Program-made: the position numbers and the translations under genes
The notes under the pieces: model-generated
Seen by the model: the letters and a program-made list of their open reading frames with translations, nothing else
Database searches by the model: none
Told to the model about the DNA's origin: nothing
NCBI GenBank assembly: GCA_020444045.1
Contig: JAHLLS010000009.1
Coordinates: forward strand, 124,001 to 188,000
Reading direction: 5' to 3'
DNA from: Deltaproteobacteria bacterium
GTDB lineage: Bacteria; Desulfobacterota; Desulfobacteria; Desulfobacterales; UBA5852
Length of the DNA stretch: 64,000 nt
Part shown: positions 47,890 to 55,193 of the stretch, in pieces
Layout: each line of letters begins with the position of its first letter
Position numbering within the stretch: the first letter of the stretch is position 1

Positions 47890-48008
47890 GGATTCGTGAA
47901 ACGTCCAACATCGGCGTTGCGCAGCATTTCTCATCATTGCGGCGTACCGATGTACGCCTCACTCTTCGGAATTTGCGCGCCTTGATCTTGAACGTTTCAC
48001 GAACCCGT
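47890..48008. repeat. Long imperfect palindrome (REP/MITE-like) inside the kinase/vWA cluster
   Basis: Arms TTCGTGAAACGT (47893-47904) and ACGTTTCACGAA (47994-48005) are perfectly complementary, with further pairing past single mismatches on both sides. The centre contains GGCGTAC-CGAT-GTACGCC. The whole 119-nt unit could fold into one long hairpin. It begins right at the stop of the small gene. Confidence 0.65.
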
Positions 48009-48318
48009 CGCAAAATGTTTTAATTATTTTGCCGTTTTCCTCTTTGTCACGAAGCCGGGCATCGGGGTTGCGGGCGAGAAAAACACGGCGACTGTCTGTG
48101 CCCTGCTGCAAGCAGGGCGAGTTTCGGCGCGTCCGATCGCGGCCACGACGCGCAGGCGAACTCGAAGGGTTCGTGGCACGGGCGTTTTCTTTTGGTTCGG
48201 TGTTCTTTCACGTGAAAGAAAATGAACAGACCTATTTAAAATGCCCGGAAAGTTTTCGATTAAAAAGCACCCCTATGTGTGATTAATAGGAATTTGCCAT
48301 AAAACCAGGAAAAACATT
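48009..48318. other. Gene-free stretch with two further hairpins before the channel gene
   Basis: No supportable gene. It holds GCCCTGCT-GCA-AGCAGGGC (48100-48118) and a perfect 18-bp palindrome TTCTTTCACGTGAAAGAA (48203-48220), which might be a regulator site or part of a dispersed repeat. An 85-codon open frame at 48029-48286 has Arg/Ser-rich composition and no family features. The stretch is the only break in the cluster, so a promoter for the downstream genes could be here. Confidence 0.5.
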
Positions 48319-49143
48319 ATGAAACAGAACCTTCCGGTATCCCTTGAATTCATCTACCAGGTCTTCGCCCTGATCGTCATCGTGATCCTGGTGCACGCCG
48401 CCTACGTAGCGGTCATCCGCCCCAATGCGGACGCCGTTCTCGCCGCCCAGGCCGCCGCCCTGGAAAGGGACGAGACCCCTTCCAGCGACCAGTCGCTGTT
48501 CGTGATGGTGAAGGACTACGAACAGGAAGCCTGCTTTGTTCTCATGTTCTGGGCCCTGGCCATCATGGGATACAAGGGCATCAACACCATCCGGCATCGC
48601 GGTCTGCTCAATCTCGACCTGATCCCGCTGGCCGAAGGCGTCCGCATCCTGCCGGAAGACGCCCTCGTGTTCTCGCGCCGCATTCAGGCCCTGCCGGCGG
48701 ACCAGCGGCAAGCCCTCCTGCCCCGGACCCTGCTGGCGGCCCTGCACCGCTTCGGTTCGACCCGCAACATCCAGGATGTGGCCCATGCCATGCACGCCTC
48801 CTGCGAGGCCGAAGGGGAGCGCCTGGATGCCGAACTGGCCATGATCCGCTACATTGCCTGGGCCATACCCTCGATCGGCTTCATCGGCACGGTGCGCGGT
48901 ATCGGCCAGGCCCTGGGGAGTGCCCACAAGGCGGTGCAGGGCGACATCCTGGAGGTAACCCAGAGCCTGGGGGTGGCCTTCAACTCGACCCTGATCGCGC
49001 TATTGATCAGCATCGTGCTCATGTTTCTCCTGCACCAGCTGCAGTTGCTGCAAGAGCGCTATGTCCTGGATACCGAAGCCTACTGTGAGGAGAAACTTAC
49101 CCGGCGGCTGCATACCCGACCGACCGAGGCGGGTGCCGTATGA
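48319..49143 (+). CDS. MotA/TolQ/ExbB-family proton-channel-like protein
   Basis: 274 residues. Four membrane helices are visible: about 11-33, 69-88, 175-199 and 217-240. The third holds PSIGFIGTVRGI (184-195), the hallmark of the MotA/TolQ/ExbB channel fold (compare LGLLGTVxGM), and the fourth begins TQSLGVAFNSTLIAL. A cytoplasmic helical domain lies between helices 2 and 3, as in ExbB/TolQ. In known systems five copies surround two copies of a single-helix partner (ExbD, TolR, MotB) and convert ion flow into rotation. No ordinary ExbD/TolR/MotB gene is present; the two vWA proteins downstream may be the partners. Overlaps the next gene by ATGA. Confidence 0.88.
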   Translation: MKQNLPVSLEFIYQVFALIVIVILVHAAYVAVIRPNADAVLAAQAAALERDETPSSDQSLFVMVKDYEQEACFVLMFWALAIMGYKGINTIRHRGLLNLDLIPLAEGVRILPEDALVFSRRIQALPADQRQALLPRTLLAALHRFGSTRNIQDVAHAMHASCEAEGERLDAELAMIRYIAWAIPSIGFIGTVRGIGQALGSAHKAVQGDILEVTQSLGVAFNSTLIALLISIVLMFLLHQLQLLQERYVLDTEAYCEEKLTRRLHTRPTEAGAV

Positions 49144-50561
49144 TCGGATTGGCACTGAACGATACGGGCATCCTGGCGGCAGGTCCCGACGAAATGCTAC
49201 TGGAAATTGAAACAGGCGCCCTGGCCAGTCCGGGTTTTGCCGTCATCGAAGCGGGGCACCTCCAGGTCGGCGTCGCCGCGGAACAGCGCTGCCGCCAGGT
49301 GCCGCGCCAGACCAACCACCACTTCTGGGACCAGCTGGCCAGCGCACCCCTGCAGGACCCGGCTTACGCGGGGTGGACCCATGCCGACCTGGCCCACGCC
49401 CACCTGAAAGCCATCTGGCAGCAGTTGGCCCCGGTGCACCGGGACGTCCTGGTGGCCGTGCCGGACACGTATGACGAGCCGCAGCTGGAACTGCTGGCCG
49501 GCATCATGAAAGCCTTGGCCATTCCGGTCGACGGATTTGTCTCCCATGCCCTGGCCGCACTTCCCAAAGACGCCCCGACGGAAATTCTGCTGCACCTCGA
49601 TCTCCACCTGCACCGCACCGTTCTGACCGTGCTGGACTGCCGCCGTGCACCGGCCGTCCTGGGGCACGCGTCCGTCGATGGCTTCGGCCTGGACCGCTTG
49701 CGGACCGCCTGGATGCAGGCCATCGCCGATGAATTCGTCCGCCGCACCCGTTTCGATCCCTTTCACGACGCCCACACCGAACAGGCCCTTTATGACCGCC
49801 TGCCGACCCTGCTGGACGAACTGAAGCAAGCCGAAGACACCGAAGTCGCGATGGCAACCCCTGACGACACCCACCGCATCCAGCTGGCACGGGACCCGCT
49901 GGAACGCCCCCTGTTACCCCTGATGGATGCCATCCACCGCCAGATCTATATCCTGCAGCAGGACTATTTTTGCAAACAGCCCCTGGGCACGATTCTCGTC
50001 AGCCACCGCGCTGCGGGCCTGCCCGGTTTTTGTCAACGCCTCGAAGCGACTGCCAGTGCCCGCGTGCGGAAACTGTCCGAAGGCGCCGGCGCCAAAGGCG
50101 CCCTCACTTTTATCGGCGACTTTCCCCGGCCGGAAGGACGCAAAGGCGTGCCCTTTCTCAACCGGAAACCGCATGGCAATGATCGACCGGACGCCGTCGT
50201 CCCGGCTTCGATCGCCCGCCAGACCGATGATCATCCGGTCGCCACCCATCTTCTCTACCGCAGCCGGGGTTACCCGCTGTCGGAGGTCCCCCTGATCATC
50301 GGCTGCCAGATTCCGGCCGGCACTTCCGGGATTCGCATTCATGGCCGGACCGAAGGCGTTTCCCGCCGCCACTGCACCGTGGTGAAACGGGGAGGCCGTC
50401 TGGTCCTCACCGACACCAGCACCTACGGCACCTTCGTGGACGGCGTGAAAGTCATTGGGGAAACGGAACTGACCGTGGGGCAATCGATTCGGGTGGGTAC
50501 TCCCGGAGAACAACTGCACGTTATCGCTTGTCTGGAAAACGATGAAACGCCGGTCGCTTAA
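49140..50561 (+). CDS. Actin-like ATPase-fold protein with C-terminal FHA domain
   Basis: 473 residues without signal or membrane segment, so cytoplasmic. Residues 1-320 look like a divergent actin/Hsp70/PilM-type fold: IGLALNDTGIL at the start, VAVPDTYDEPQLELLAGIMKALAI, then ILLHLDLHLHRTVLTVLD and ILVSHRAAGLPGFCQRLE, in the order of phosphate-1, connect and phosphate-2 regions, though the canonical Gly/Asp motifs are weak and nucleotide binding is uncertain. Residues about 375-465 form an FHA domain with SRRHCTVVKRGGRLVLTD and TSTYGTFVDG, which binds phospho-threonine peptides. It overlaps the channel gene by 4 nt and the next gene by 20 nt. Likely reader of the kinase encoded upstream; inference. 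Confidence 0.82.
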   Translation: MIGLALNDTGILAAGPDEMLLEIETGALASPGFAVIEAGHLQVGVAAEQRCRQVPRQTNHHFWDQLASAPLQDPAYAGWTHADLAHAHLKAIWQQLAPVHRDVLVAVPDTYDEPQLELLAGIMKALAIPVDGFVSHALAALPKDAPTEILLHLDLHLHRTVLTVLDCRRAPAVLGHASVDGFGLDRLRTAWMQAIADEFVRRTRFDPFHDAHTEQALYDRLPTLLDELKQAEDTEVAMATPDDTHRIQLARDPLERPLLPLMDAIHRQIYILQQDYFCKQPLGTILVSHRAAGLPGFCQRLEATASARVRKLSEGAGAKGALTFIGDFPRPEGRKGVPFLNRKPHGNDRPDAVVPASIARQTDDHPVATHLLYRSRGYPLSEVPLIIGCQIPAGTSGIRIHGRTEGVSRRHCTVVKRGGRLVLTDTSTYGTFVDGVKVIGETELTVGQSIRVGTPGEQLHVIACLENDETPVA

Positions 50562-51633
50562 TATCTTCAGCCTGTCCTTTATCGACTGCATCTGCTGCGG
50601 TCTGGGGGCCATTATTTTGCTGTTCGTCATTGTCAACGCCCGCAGCGCCGTGCGCCGCGACCAGGTCACCCAGGACCTGACGAGCGAAGTCAACCAGTTG
50701 GAGCGCGAAGTTTTAGAGGGCCGTAAGCGCATGGTGGATCTCCGCAACGCGCTGGAGGCCACCGAACAGGAATACGTGCGCATCCAGGGATCCACCCGCC
50801 AGATTGTGCCGGTGCTGAAAGAACGTCAGCTTGAAATCGCCCACTACCAGGACAAGACCCTGGCGCAGAAAGAACACGCCAACAAGCTGAAAACCGATGT
50901 GCGTTCGCTGGACGAAGGGGTCCAACGGCTCAAGGCCGGCAGCCAGGACGAAGACGATTACGGGTCCAAGGTCCGCTCGTTTGCCGGCGAGGGCAACCGG
51001 CAGTATCTCACCGACCTGCAGGTTGGCGGCGGCCATATCCTGATTTTGCTGGACGCTTCTGCCAGCATGCTGGACAACAGCATCGTGGGTATTATCCGTC
51101 GCCGCAACCTGTCCGAAGACCAGCAGCGCAAATCCCCCAAATGGCGCAAGGCTTTAGCCACGGTGGACTGGCTGACGGCCCAGTTCCCACCCGGCAGCCG
51201 CTACCAGATCGTCGTTTTCAACGAAACCGCCCGGCCGCTGCTCCCGGGCACCGACGGCCGCTGGTTGAAAACGTCCGACGCCCCGCAGCTCAATAAGGCC
51301 ATCGACCACCTCTACAAGCTGGTGCCCGAAAAAAGCACCAGTCTGGCCAGCGCCTTTGACGTCTTGCGCAAACTGCGGCCGGAACCGGATAATGTCTTCC
51401 TGGTGACGGACGGACTGCCCACTAGGGGCACCGACAAGCCCTGGTTCAGCAAAGTTTCCGGCGAAAAACGTCTCCAGCTCTTCGATCGCGCCGTCAAGAT
51501 GCTGCCCGACAAAATTCCCGTCAATGTCATCCTCTTTCCCCTGGAAGGGGATCCGGCGGCGGCCAGTGCCTACTGGAAACTGGCCGCCCTGACCCGGGGC
51601 GCCTATTTCTGCCCCTCACCGGACTGGCCCTGA
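50542..51633 (+). CDS. Membrane-anchored vWA protein 1 with ExbD/MotB-like TM helix
   Basis: 363 residues. The short basic N-terminus MKRR precedes one helix (about 8-31) reading FSLSFIDCICCGLGAIILLFVI; Asp15 lies near the cytoplasmic start of the helix, where ExbD, TolR and MotB keep the proton-carrying Asp. A coiled coil (about 35-125) leads to a vWA domain with MIDAS motif DASAS at 171-175 and VTDGLPTRG. The topology (N-in, domain in the periplasm) matches the partner subunits of MotA/ExbB channels. Starts 20 nt inside the FHA gene. The next gene encodes a paralogue. Confidence 0.87.
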   Translation: MKRRSLNIFSLSFIDCICCGLGAIILLFVIVNARSAVRRDQVTQDLTSEVNQLEREVLEGRKRMVDLRNALEATEQEYVRIQGSTRQIVPVLKERQLEIAHYQDKTLAQKEHANKLKTDVRSLDEGVQRLKAGSQDEDDYGSKVRSFAGEGNRQYLTDLQVGGGHILILLDASASMLDNSIVGIIRRRNLSEDQQRKSPKWRKALATVDWLTAQFPPGSRYQIVVFNETARPLLPGTDGRWLKTSDAPQLNKAIDHLYKLVPEKSTSLASAFDVLRKLRPEPDNVFLVTDGLPTRGTDKPWFSKVSGEKRLQLFDRAVKMLPDKIPVNVILFPLEGDPAAASAYWKLAALTRGAYFCPSPDWP

Positions 51634-51635
51634 CC

Positions 51636-52631
51636 ATGCGCCCGCGCCGCCGCGATATCGAAGTCTTCAGCCTCTCCTTCCTGGACTGCATCTGCTGCGC
51701 CTTCGGGGCCATTATTCTGCTGTTTGTTCTTTCCAAATTCGGTGAACCCCTGGTGATTGAGCAGACCCGGACCGATCTCGATGCCGCCATCATCCGGCTG
51801 GAAGAAGAAAAGCATGACATCCGGGGCGAATCCCTAGTGATCGAGCGGGAGCTCGAAGCCAAGAGAATTCAGCTGACCGACGCCAAAAAAGAACTGGCCC
51901 GGTTGCAGGGCGATCTGTCCGCCATCGAAGGCGAATACGCCGCCGCCCGCGACAATGCCGAGGTTCAGAATATCATCGAAGGGCGCATGGCCCGCACCCT
52001 GCAGGATCTGACCGAAGAGATGAAGCGCCTGTCCGCCCGACGCCCCCCCCAACCGAGCGCCTCGGTGGGCGGCATCCCGGTGGACAGCGAGTACATCATT
52101 TTCATCATCGACACCTCCGGCAGCATGCAGCGCGGCGCCTGGGGCACCGTCCAGAAGAAGATCCGCGAGACCCTGAACGTCTATCCCAAGGTCAAAGGCA
52201 TCCAGATCATGAACGATATGGGGGACTATATGTTTCCCCAGTACCGCGACCGCTGGATCCCCGACACCAAACGCCGCCGGGAAGTCATTCTGGAAGCGCT
52301 GGCCACCTGGCAGCCTTTCAGCAACAGCAGCCCGGTGGAGGGCATCACCATGGCCATCCAGTCCTTCTACGACCCCAAGAAAAACATCAGTCTCTATGTC
52401 TTCGGGGATGAATATTCCGGCCGGGACATGCAGGCCGCTGTCAAAGCCGTGGATAAAATCAACCGCGCCGGACCCGGCGGCAAACGCCGCGTGCGCATCC
52501 ACGCCGTTGGCTTTCCCACCGTGCTCAACGACCCCCGGGGCATCACCGGCATCCGCTTCGCCGCCCTCATGCGCGCCATCTGCGAGCGCAACGGGGGGGC
52601 CTTCGTGGGGCTCAACCGGGCCAGGCCCTGA
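51636..52631 (+). CDS. Membrane-anchored vWA protein 2, paralogue of vWA protein 1
   Basis: 331 residues, starting 2 nt after the vWA 1 stop. Same plan: basic start (MRPRRR), one helix FSLSFLDCICCAFGAIILLFVL with Asp17, a coiled coil (about 40-130), and a vWA domain with MIDAS DTSGS at 159-163. The helix sequence is almost the same as in vWA 1, while the vWA domains differ clearly, so the membrane segment is under the stronger constraint. Because channel partners of this type act as dimers, the two proteins may form a heterodimer. Last gene of the cluster. Confidence 0.87.
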   Translation: MRPRRRDIEVFSLSFLDCICCAFGAIILLFVLSKFGEPLVIEQTRTDLDAAIIRLEEEKHDIRGESLVIERELEAKRIQLTDAKKELARLQGDLSAIEGEYAAARDNAEVQNIIEGRMARTLQDLTEEMKRLSARRPPQPSASVGGIPVDSEYIIFIIDTSGSMQRGAWGTVQKKIRETLNVYPKVKGIQIMNDMGDYMFPQYRDRWIPDTKRRREVILEALATWQPFSNSSPVEGITMAIQSFYDPKKNISLYVFGDEYSGRDMQAAVKAVDKINRAGPGGKRRVRIHAVGFPTVLNDPRGITGIRFAALMRAICERNGGAFVGLNRARP

Positions 52632-52993
52632 TGCGTAGGATGTGAATCACATCAGCCTATTTGGGACTTGTTCACCAAGGTATAGGGAAATAGCGAGAGT
52701 AGCGCCGACGGATACCTCCCATTTGTTAGGTAGAATTAATCACCACTCTTAAATAGAAAGGCCAACCACCAGATGTTGGGGTTGGCCTGAATGGATTTGA
52801 GAGTTTCGTCAATTATAATTAGATAGCAGATAACAGTTATTTCGCTCTTTGTGATGTTTAACCTGATTATCGCAGACCATTAAAAGCACCAGTTGTATGG
52901 CCAGCAGAAGATTGACATGCTCAGGACCTATGAAGAAGCTGATGGAACGGTGGCCGACGCTGCCCGAATCGCCCCTGATTTGACTATAATCGG
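52632..52993. other. Gene-free stretch downstream of the vWA cluster
   Basis: AT-richer than the cluster. It holds a 9-bp inverted repeat AGGCCAACC/GGTTGGCCT (52759-52788) with no T-run on the plus strand and a TTTCTATTT on the minus strand; it may end transcripts weakly. No convincing gene. This is the border where GC content and gene density change and insertion-sequence remnants begin. Confidence 0.5.
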
Positions 52994-53318
52994 CTAACTA
53001 TGCAAAACATCATCACTCTTGATACTGCGAGCCACAACAAGCGCCAGGCACTGCCGAGTGTATTCATCAATGAGTGTCAGAATCTTGATCGGCCGGCAGT
53101 CATGGGTTCGATCCATCACAAAATCATATGACCAAACATGATTGCGGTGGCTCGGACGCAGCCTGACACATGATCCATCATTGAGCCAGAGCCGAGCTCG
53201 TTTGGGTTGCTTCTTAGGGACCTTTATCGTTTGCGACTCATGATGACCTCCCTTCCTGTTGCCAGATTTTATCATAGCTCTAACTTAAAATCTGGATCAG
53301 TTTTTGGGGGGCAGGCCA
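52994..53318 (-). mobile_element. Internally deleted IS3-family element remnant
   Basis: On the minus strand the element begins with the typical IS3-group end (TGGCCTGCCCCCCAAAAACT region, 53318 inward), then an ATG with a ribosome site and the codons for MSRKR, the usual OrfA start. These are joined directly to an OrfB middle segment (KVPKKQPKRARLWLNDGSC, then HVWSYDFVMDRTHD and LTLIDEYTRQCLALVV). Most of OrfA and the first part of OrfB are missing, as is the OrfB end with the last DDE residue. Not functional. Confidence 0.75.
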
Positions 53319-53917
53319 CGCTCTGGTGTGATCTCGTTGAAATAGATTTTGAAGAGGACGATTGATTATGTGTGATTTCGATTTTGAGGATTTTTTTTGG
53401 GGGGTTATCTGTTCGGTTCTGATCGTTAGGAGGTTCCTGGTGAACCAGAGTTAGCTAACCCTATTTATGAACCTGCACCTGTTGAAGATAATAAATAGGT
53501 TTGCTGAACGGCACGGCTCGACTGAATGTCGTGGTCGACCGAGTTTCCAAAAACGGACCCGGATGACCAAATTACGACCACTCGGGGCTGCGGTGCCAGC
53601 GGCGCGGCTACGCTGGCGGCTGGCTTGGTGACCGGCGCCACCGCGAAAAGTGCGCTAACAAACCGGCGGCCGGGGTGGATTCGGGTGCCGGGACGTCACT
53701 CAGAGGCCGTTGGCAAGTCAGATCGACGACAGACCCTGGGCGCTGACGGATGCGAGAAGGGACTGCTGCGGCACGAAAAGGCGGTTTATAACTCCCATAC
53801 GCGATTCGCATTAGCGGTGGTGACCCGCTCCTCTCTGGCTTTGGCTGCTCTTCCTGTTGACTACCCCAGAGGGGCTTCCACCGCGATCCCGAGAAAGCCC
53901 CTCCGGAGAACACGTTT
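53319..53917. other. Island stretch without intact gene
   Basis: No intact gene. A short open frame at 53368-53454 (MCDFDFEDFFWG...) continues in another frame as EPELANPIYEPAPVEDNK to 53488, so it looks like a decayed small acidic protein. A Pro/Arg-rich open frame at 53526-54179 lacks family features. The right end contains the first copy of a repeated block also found after both M24 genes. Confidence 0.4.
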
Positions 53918-53935
53918 CTATCCAGTCGATAGACT
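53862..53935. repeat. Trailer repeat block, copy 1
   Basis: About 70 bp that recur at 56410-56483 and 60179-60243, each time directly after an M24 peptidase stop codon. The block contains an AGGGGCTT(C/T)C hairpin (arms about 12 nt apart) and ends GAACACGTT(T/C)CTATCCAGTCG. In the other copies it joins an IS91-type transposase fragment. May be an IS91-type end or a shared 3' region. Confidence 0.6.
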
Positions 53936-54253
53936 CCCATCCCACACCAGCGAATTCGGCGCCGTGGTGAACCGCTCGTGTCCTTTGTCGGTAATCGCAA
54001 AAGAGTCTTCAATGTTGTACGGTCCCGGCGCTGGCGCTCCCGCCGCTGCCATGTACGAGGTCTCCAAACTCACGCACATGCCGGGCTGGAATTCGATATC
54101 CATACCGGGTGCGAACTTGGGATCGTCCTCGACCGTAGGAGAGACGCTGATGCTGTGCCCCACGTGGCCCCGGGCGTAGACTGGAAGGAGTGGCGACTTT
54201 TCCACTTCTGCCCGCACAGCAGCATAGAGATCCGACATCTTCACGCCATTTCA
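53918..54253 (-). pseudogene. C-terminal fragment of an M24 Xaa-Pro-type peptidase
   Basis: About 110 residues homologous to the C-termini of the two complete M24 genes in this window: GVKMSDLYAAVRAEVEKSP, then RGHVGHSISVSPTVEDDP, SLETSYMAAAGAPAPGPYN and IEDSFAIT, with the last three metal ligands (His, Glu, Glu) present. The N-terminal 350 residues, including the two Asp ligands and the Tat signal, are missing; the upstream sequence is unrelated. A relic of a third copy. Confidence 0.85.
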
Positions 54254-54450
54254 ACGGCTTGCCAATTTTTTGGGGCCACCATGCCAGAAAAATCTCCTCC
54301 CCTTTCCTCTGAAAACCCAAAATCTCCCTGTTTTCGCGCGAACCACTCCATTCACTCCTTCTACAGCGAATGCACATCCACCCAAGGTTCATCGTAACCC
54401 GGCCAGTTATCCTCAAATGGTTCATGGTTGCGACCGAATTCAATTTCCGA

Positions 54451-54837
54451 CTACGCTGCTGCAAAAGAATTAGGTGGAGGTCGTTTCCTGGAAAACTCCT
54501 CCCATACCTTCTTGATGCATTCCCGCCCCATCGGTGATGGAATCCGCGTGGGCCGGAATTCTGCAATCTCGATAATTTCTATGCCGCCAGCTCCATCTGC
54601 CGCGCCCTTCCCCACCTCTTGCTCCAGCTTCTTCCGGTCACCCCGCATACGGTTGGAGTACCACCCGTAGTAACGCACCAGCTGAAACGACTGTTCCGGG
54701 ATATGCTGCGTTATGGCCGCGATGTAATCAAGGGCACTGAAGATTTCAAAATTCTTCTTATTCCTGCCGTGGGTCATTTTTGACCGGTAGATGACCCGGC
54801 CGGTCTCCTGATGATGGAATGAGGGCCATATACGGGC
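54451..54837 (-). pseudogene. IS91-family (Y2) transposase C-terminal fragment
   Basis: Minus-strand frame reading GRVIYRSKMTHGRNKKNFE, FSALDYIAAITQHIPEQSFQLVRYYGWYSNRMRGD and, later, RECIKKVWE, all typical of the C-terminal part of IS91-type rolling-circle transposases. The catalytic Tyr region is absent and the end turns into unrelated residues (FSRKRPPPNSFAAA). It touches the truncated outer-membrane protein gene at 54838. Confidence 0.78.
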
Positions 54838-55139
54838 CTAAAAAAGCCCCTTGATCCATTTTTCTATGACATTGGGGACAACCGGGGTGATGTTGAAACC
54901 GATCATCCATTCCGGCCCAAACAGGTCCGGCTGTACGACGTAATAGTTCGCTTCAAATTCGAGTTTGACAGGCAATTTGCCGAACATGACGGTTTTACTC
55001 ACATCCAAATTCAGGGGGATGGTCCATTCCTCGGCCTCCCCAATCGTAATTCATGATCGGTGTACTCCCCACGGCCCAGCCGTCGCCGGGAAGGAATTTC
55101 AAAAACACCTGAAGTTGTGAGGTGCTGTATGTAATAGCC
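54838..55139 (-). pseudogene. C-terminal fragment of an outer-membrane protein, with frameshift
   Basis: The last about 100 residues of a relative of the neighbouring complete gene. Frame 1 reads TSQLQVFLKFLPGDGWAVGSTP and IMNYDWG; near 55040 the reading shifts to EAEEWTIPLNLDVSKT, GKLPVKLEFEANYY and LFGPEWMIGFNITPVVPNV, ending at the TAG at 54838-54840. The pattern matches the end of the intact gene (NLPVKLQLGVEYAL...FGPEWRIKLNIIPV). N-terminus lost. Confidence 0.8.
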
Positions 55140-55193
55140 GTAATAACGAGCCATCTACAATTCTTTAGGGCTTTGCCCGTCTTGTCCGAAAGG

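Noticed and set aside
47890..48220. CRISPR-like repeats
   Set aside because: The repeats are inverted, few and of different sequence, with no spacer periodicity; no cas gene in the window.
48029..48286. Possible 85-residue protein between the small exported gene and the channel gene
   Set aside because: Arg/Ser-rich composition, no ribosome site, overlaps palindromic DNA; looks like repeat sequence rather than a gene.
48319..52631. Zorya or Tol-Pal system
   Set aside because: No OmpA-like, TonB/TolA, TolB, Pal, or ZorC/ZorD/ZorE helicase or nuclease genes; partners are vWA and FHA proteins instead.
52759..52788. Hairpin as terminator of the vWA cluster
   Set aside because: Stem is good, but no T-run follows on the plus strand and it is 130 nt past the last stop; kept only as a note in the gap entry.
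52920..52997. Short frame MLRTYEEADGTVADAARIA resembling a Fis-type HTH piece
   Set aside because: Only about 26 codons, no flanking domain; too short to support.
53526..54179. Open frame of 217 codons on the plus strand
   Set aside because: Its right part is antisense to the M24 relic and the rest has no protein-like features.
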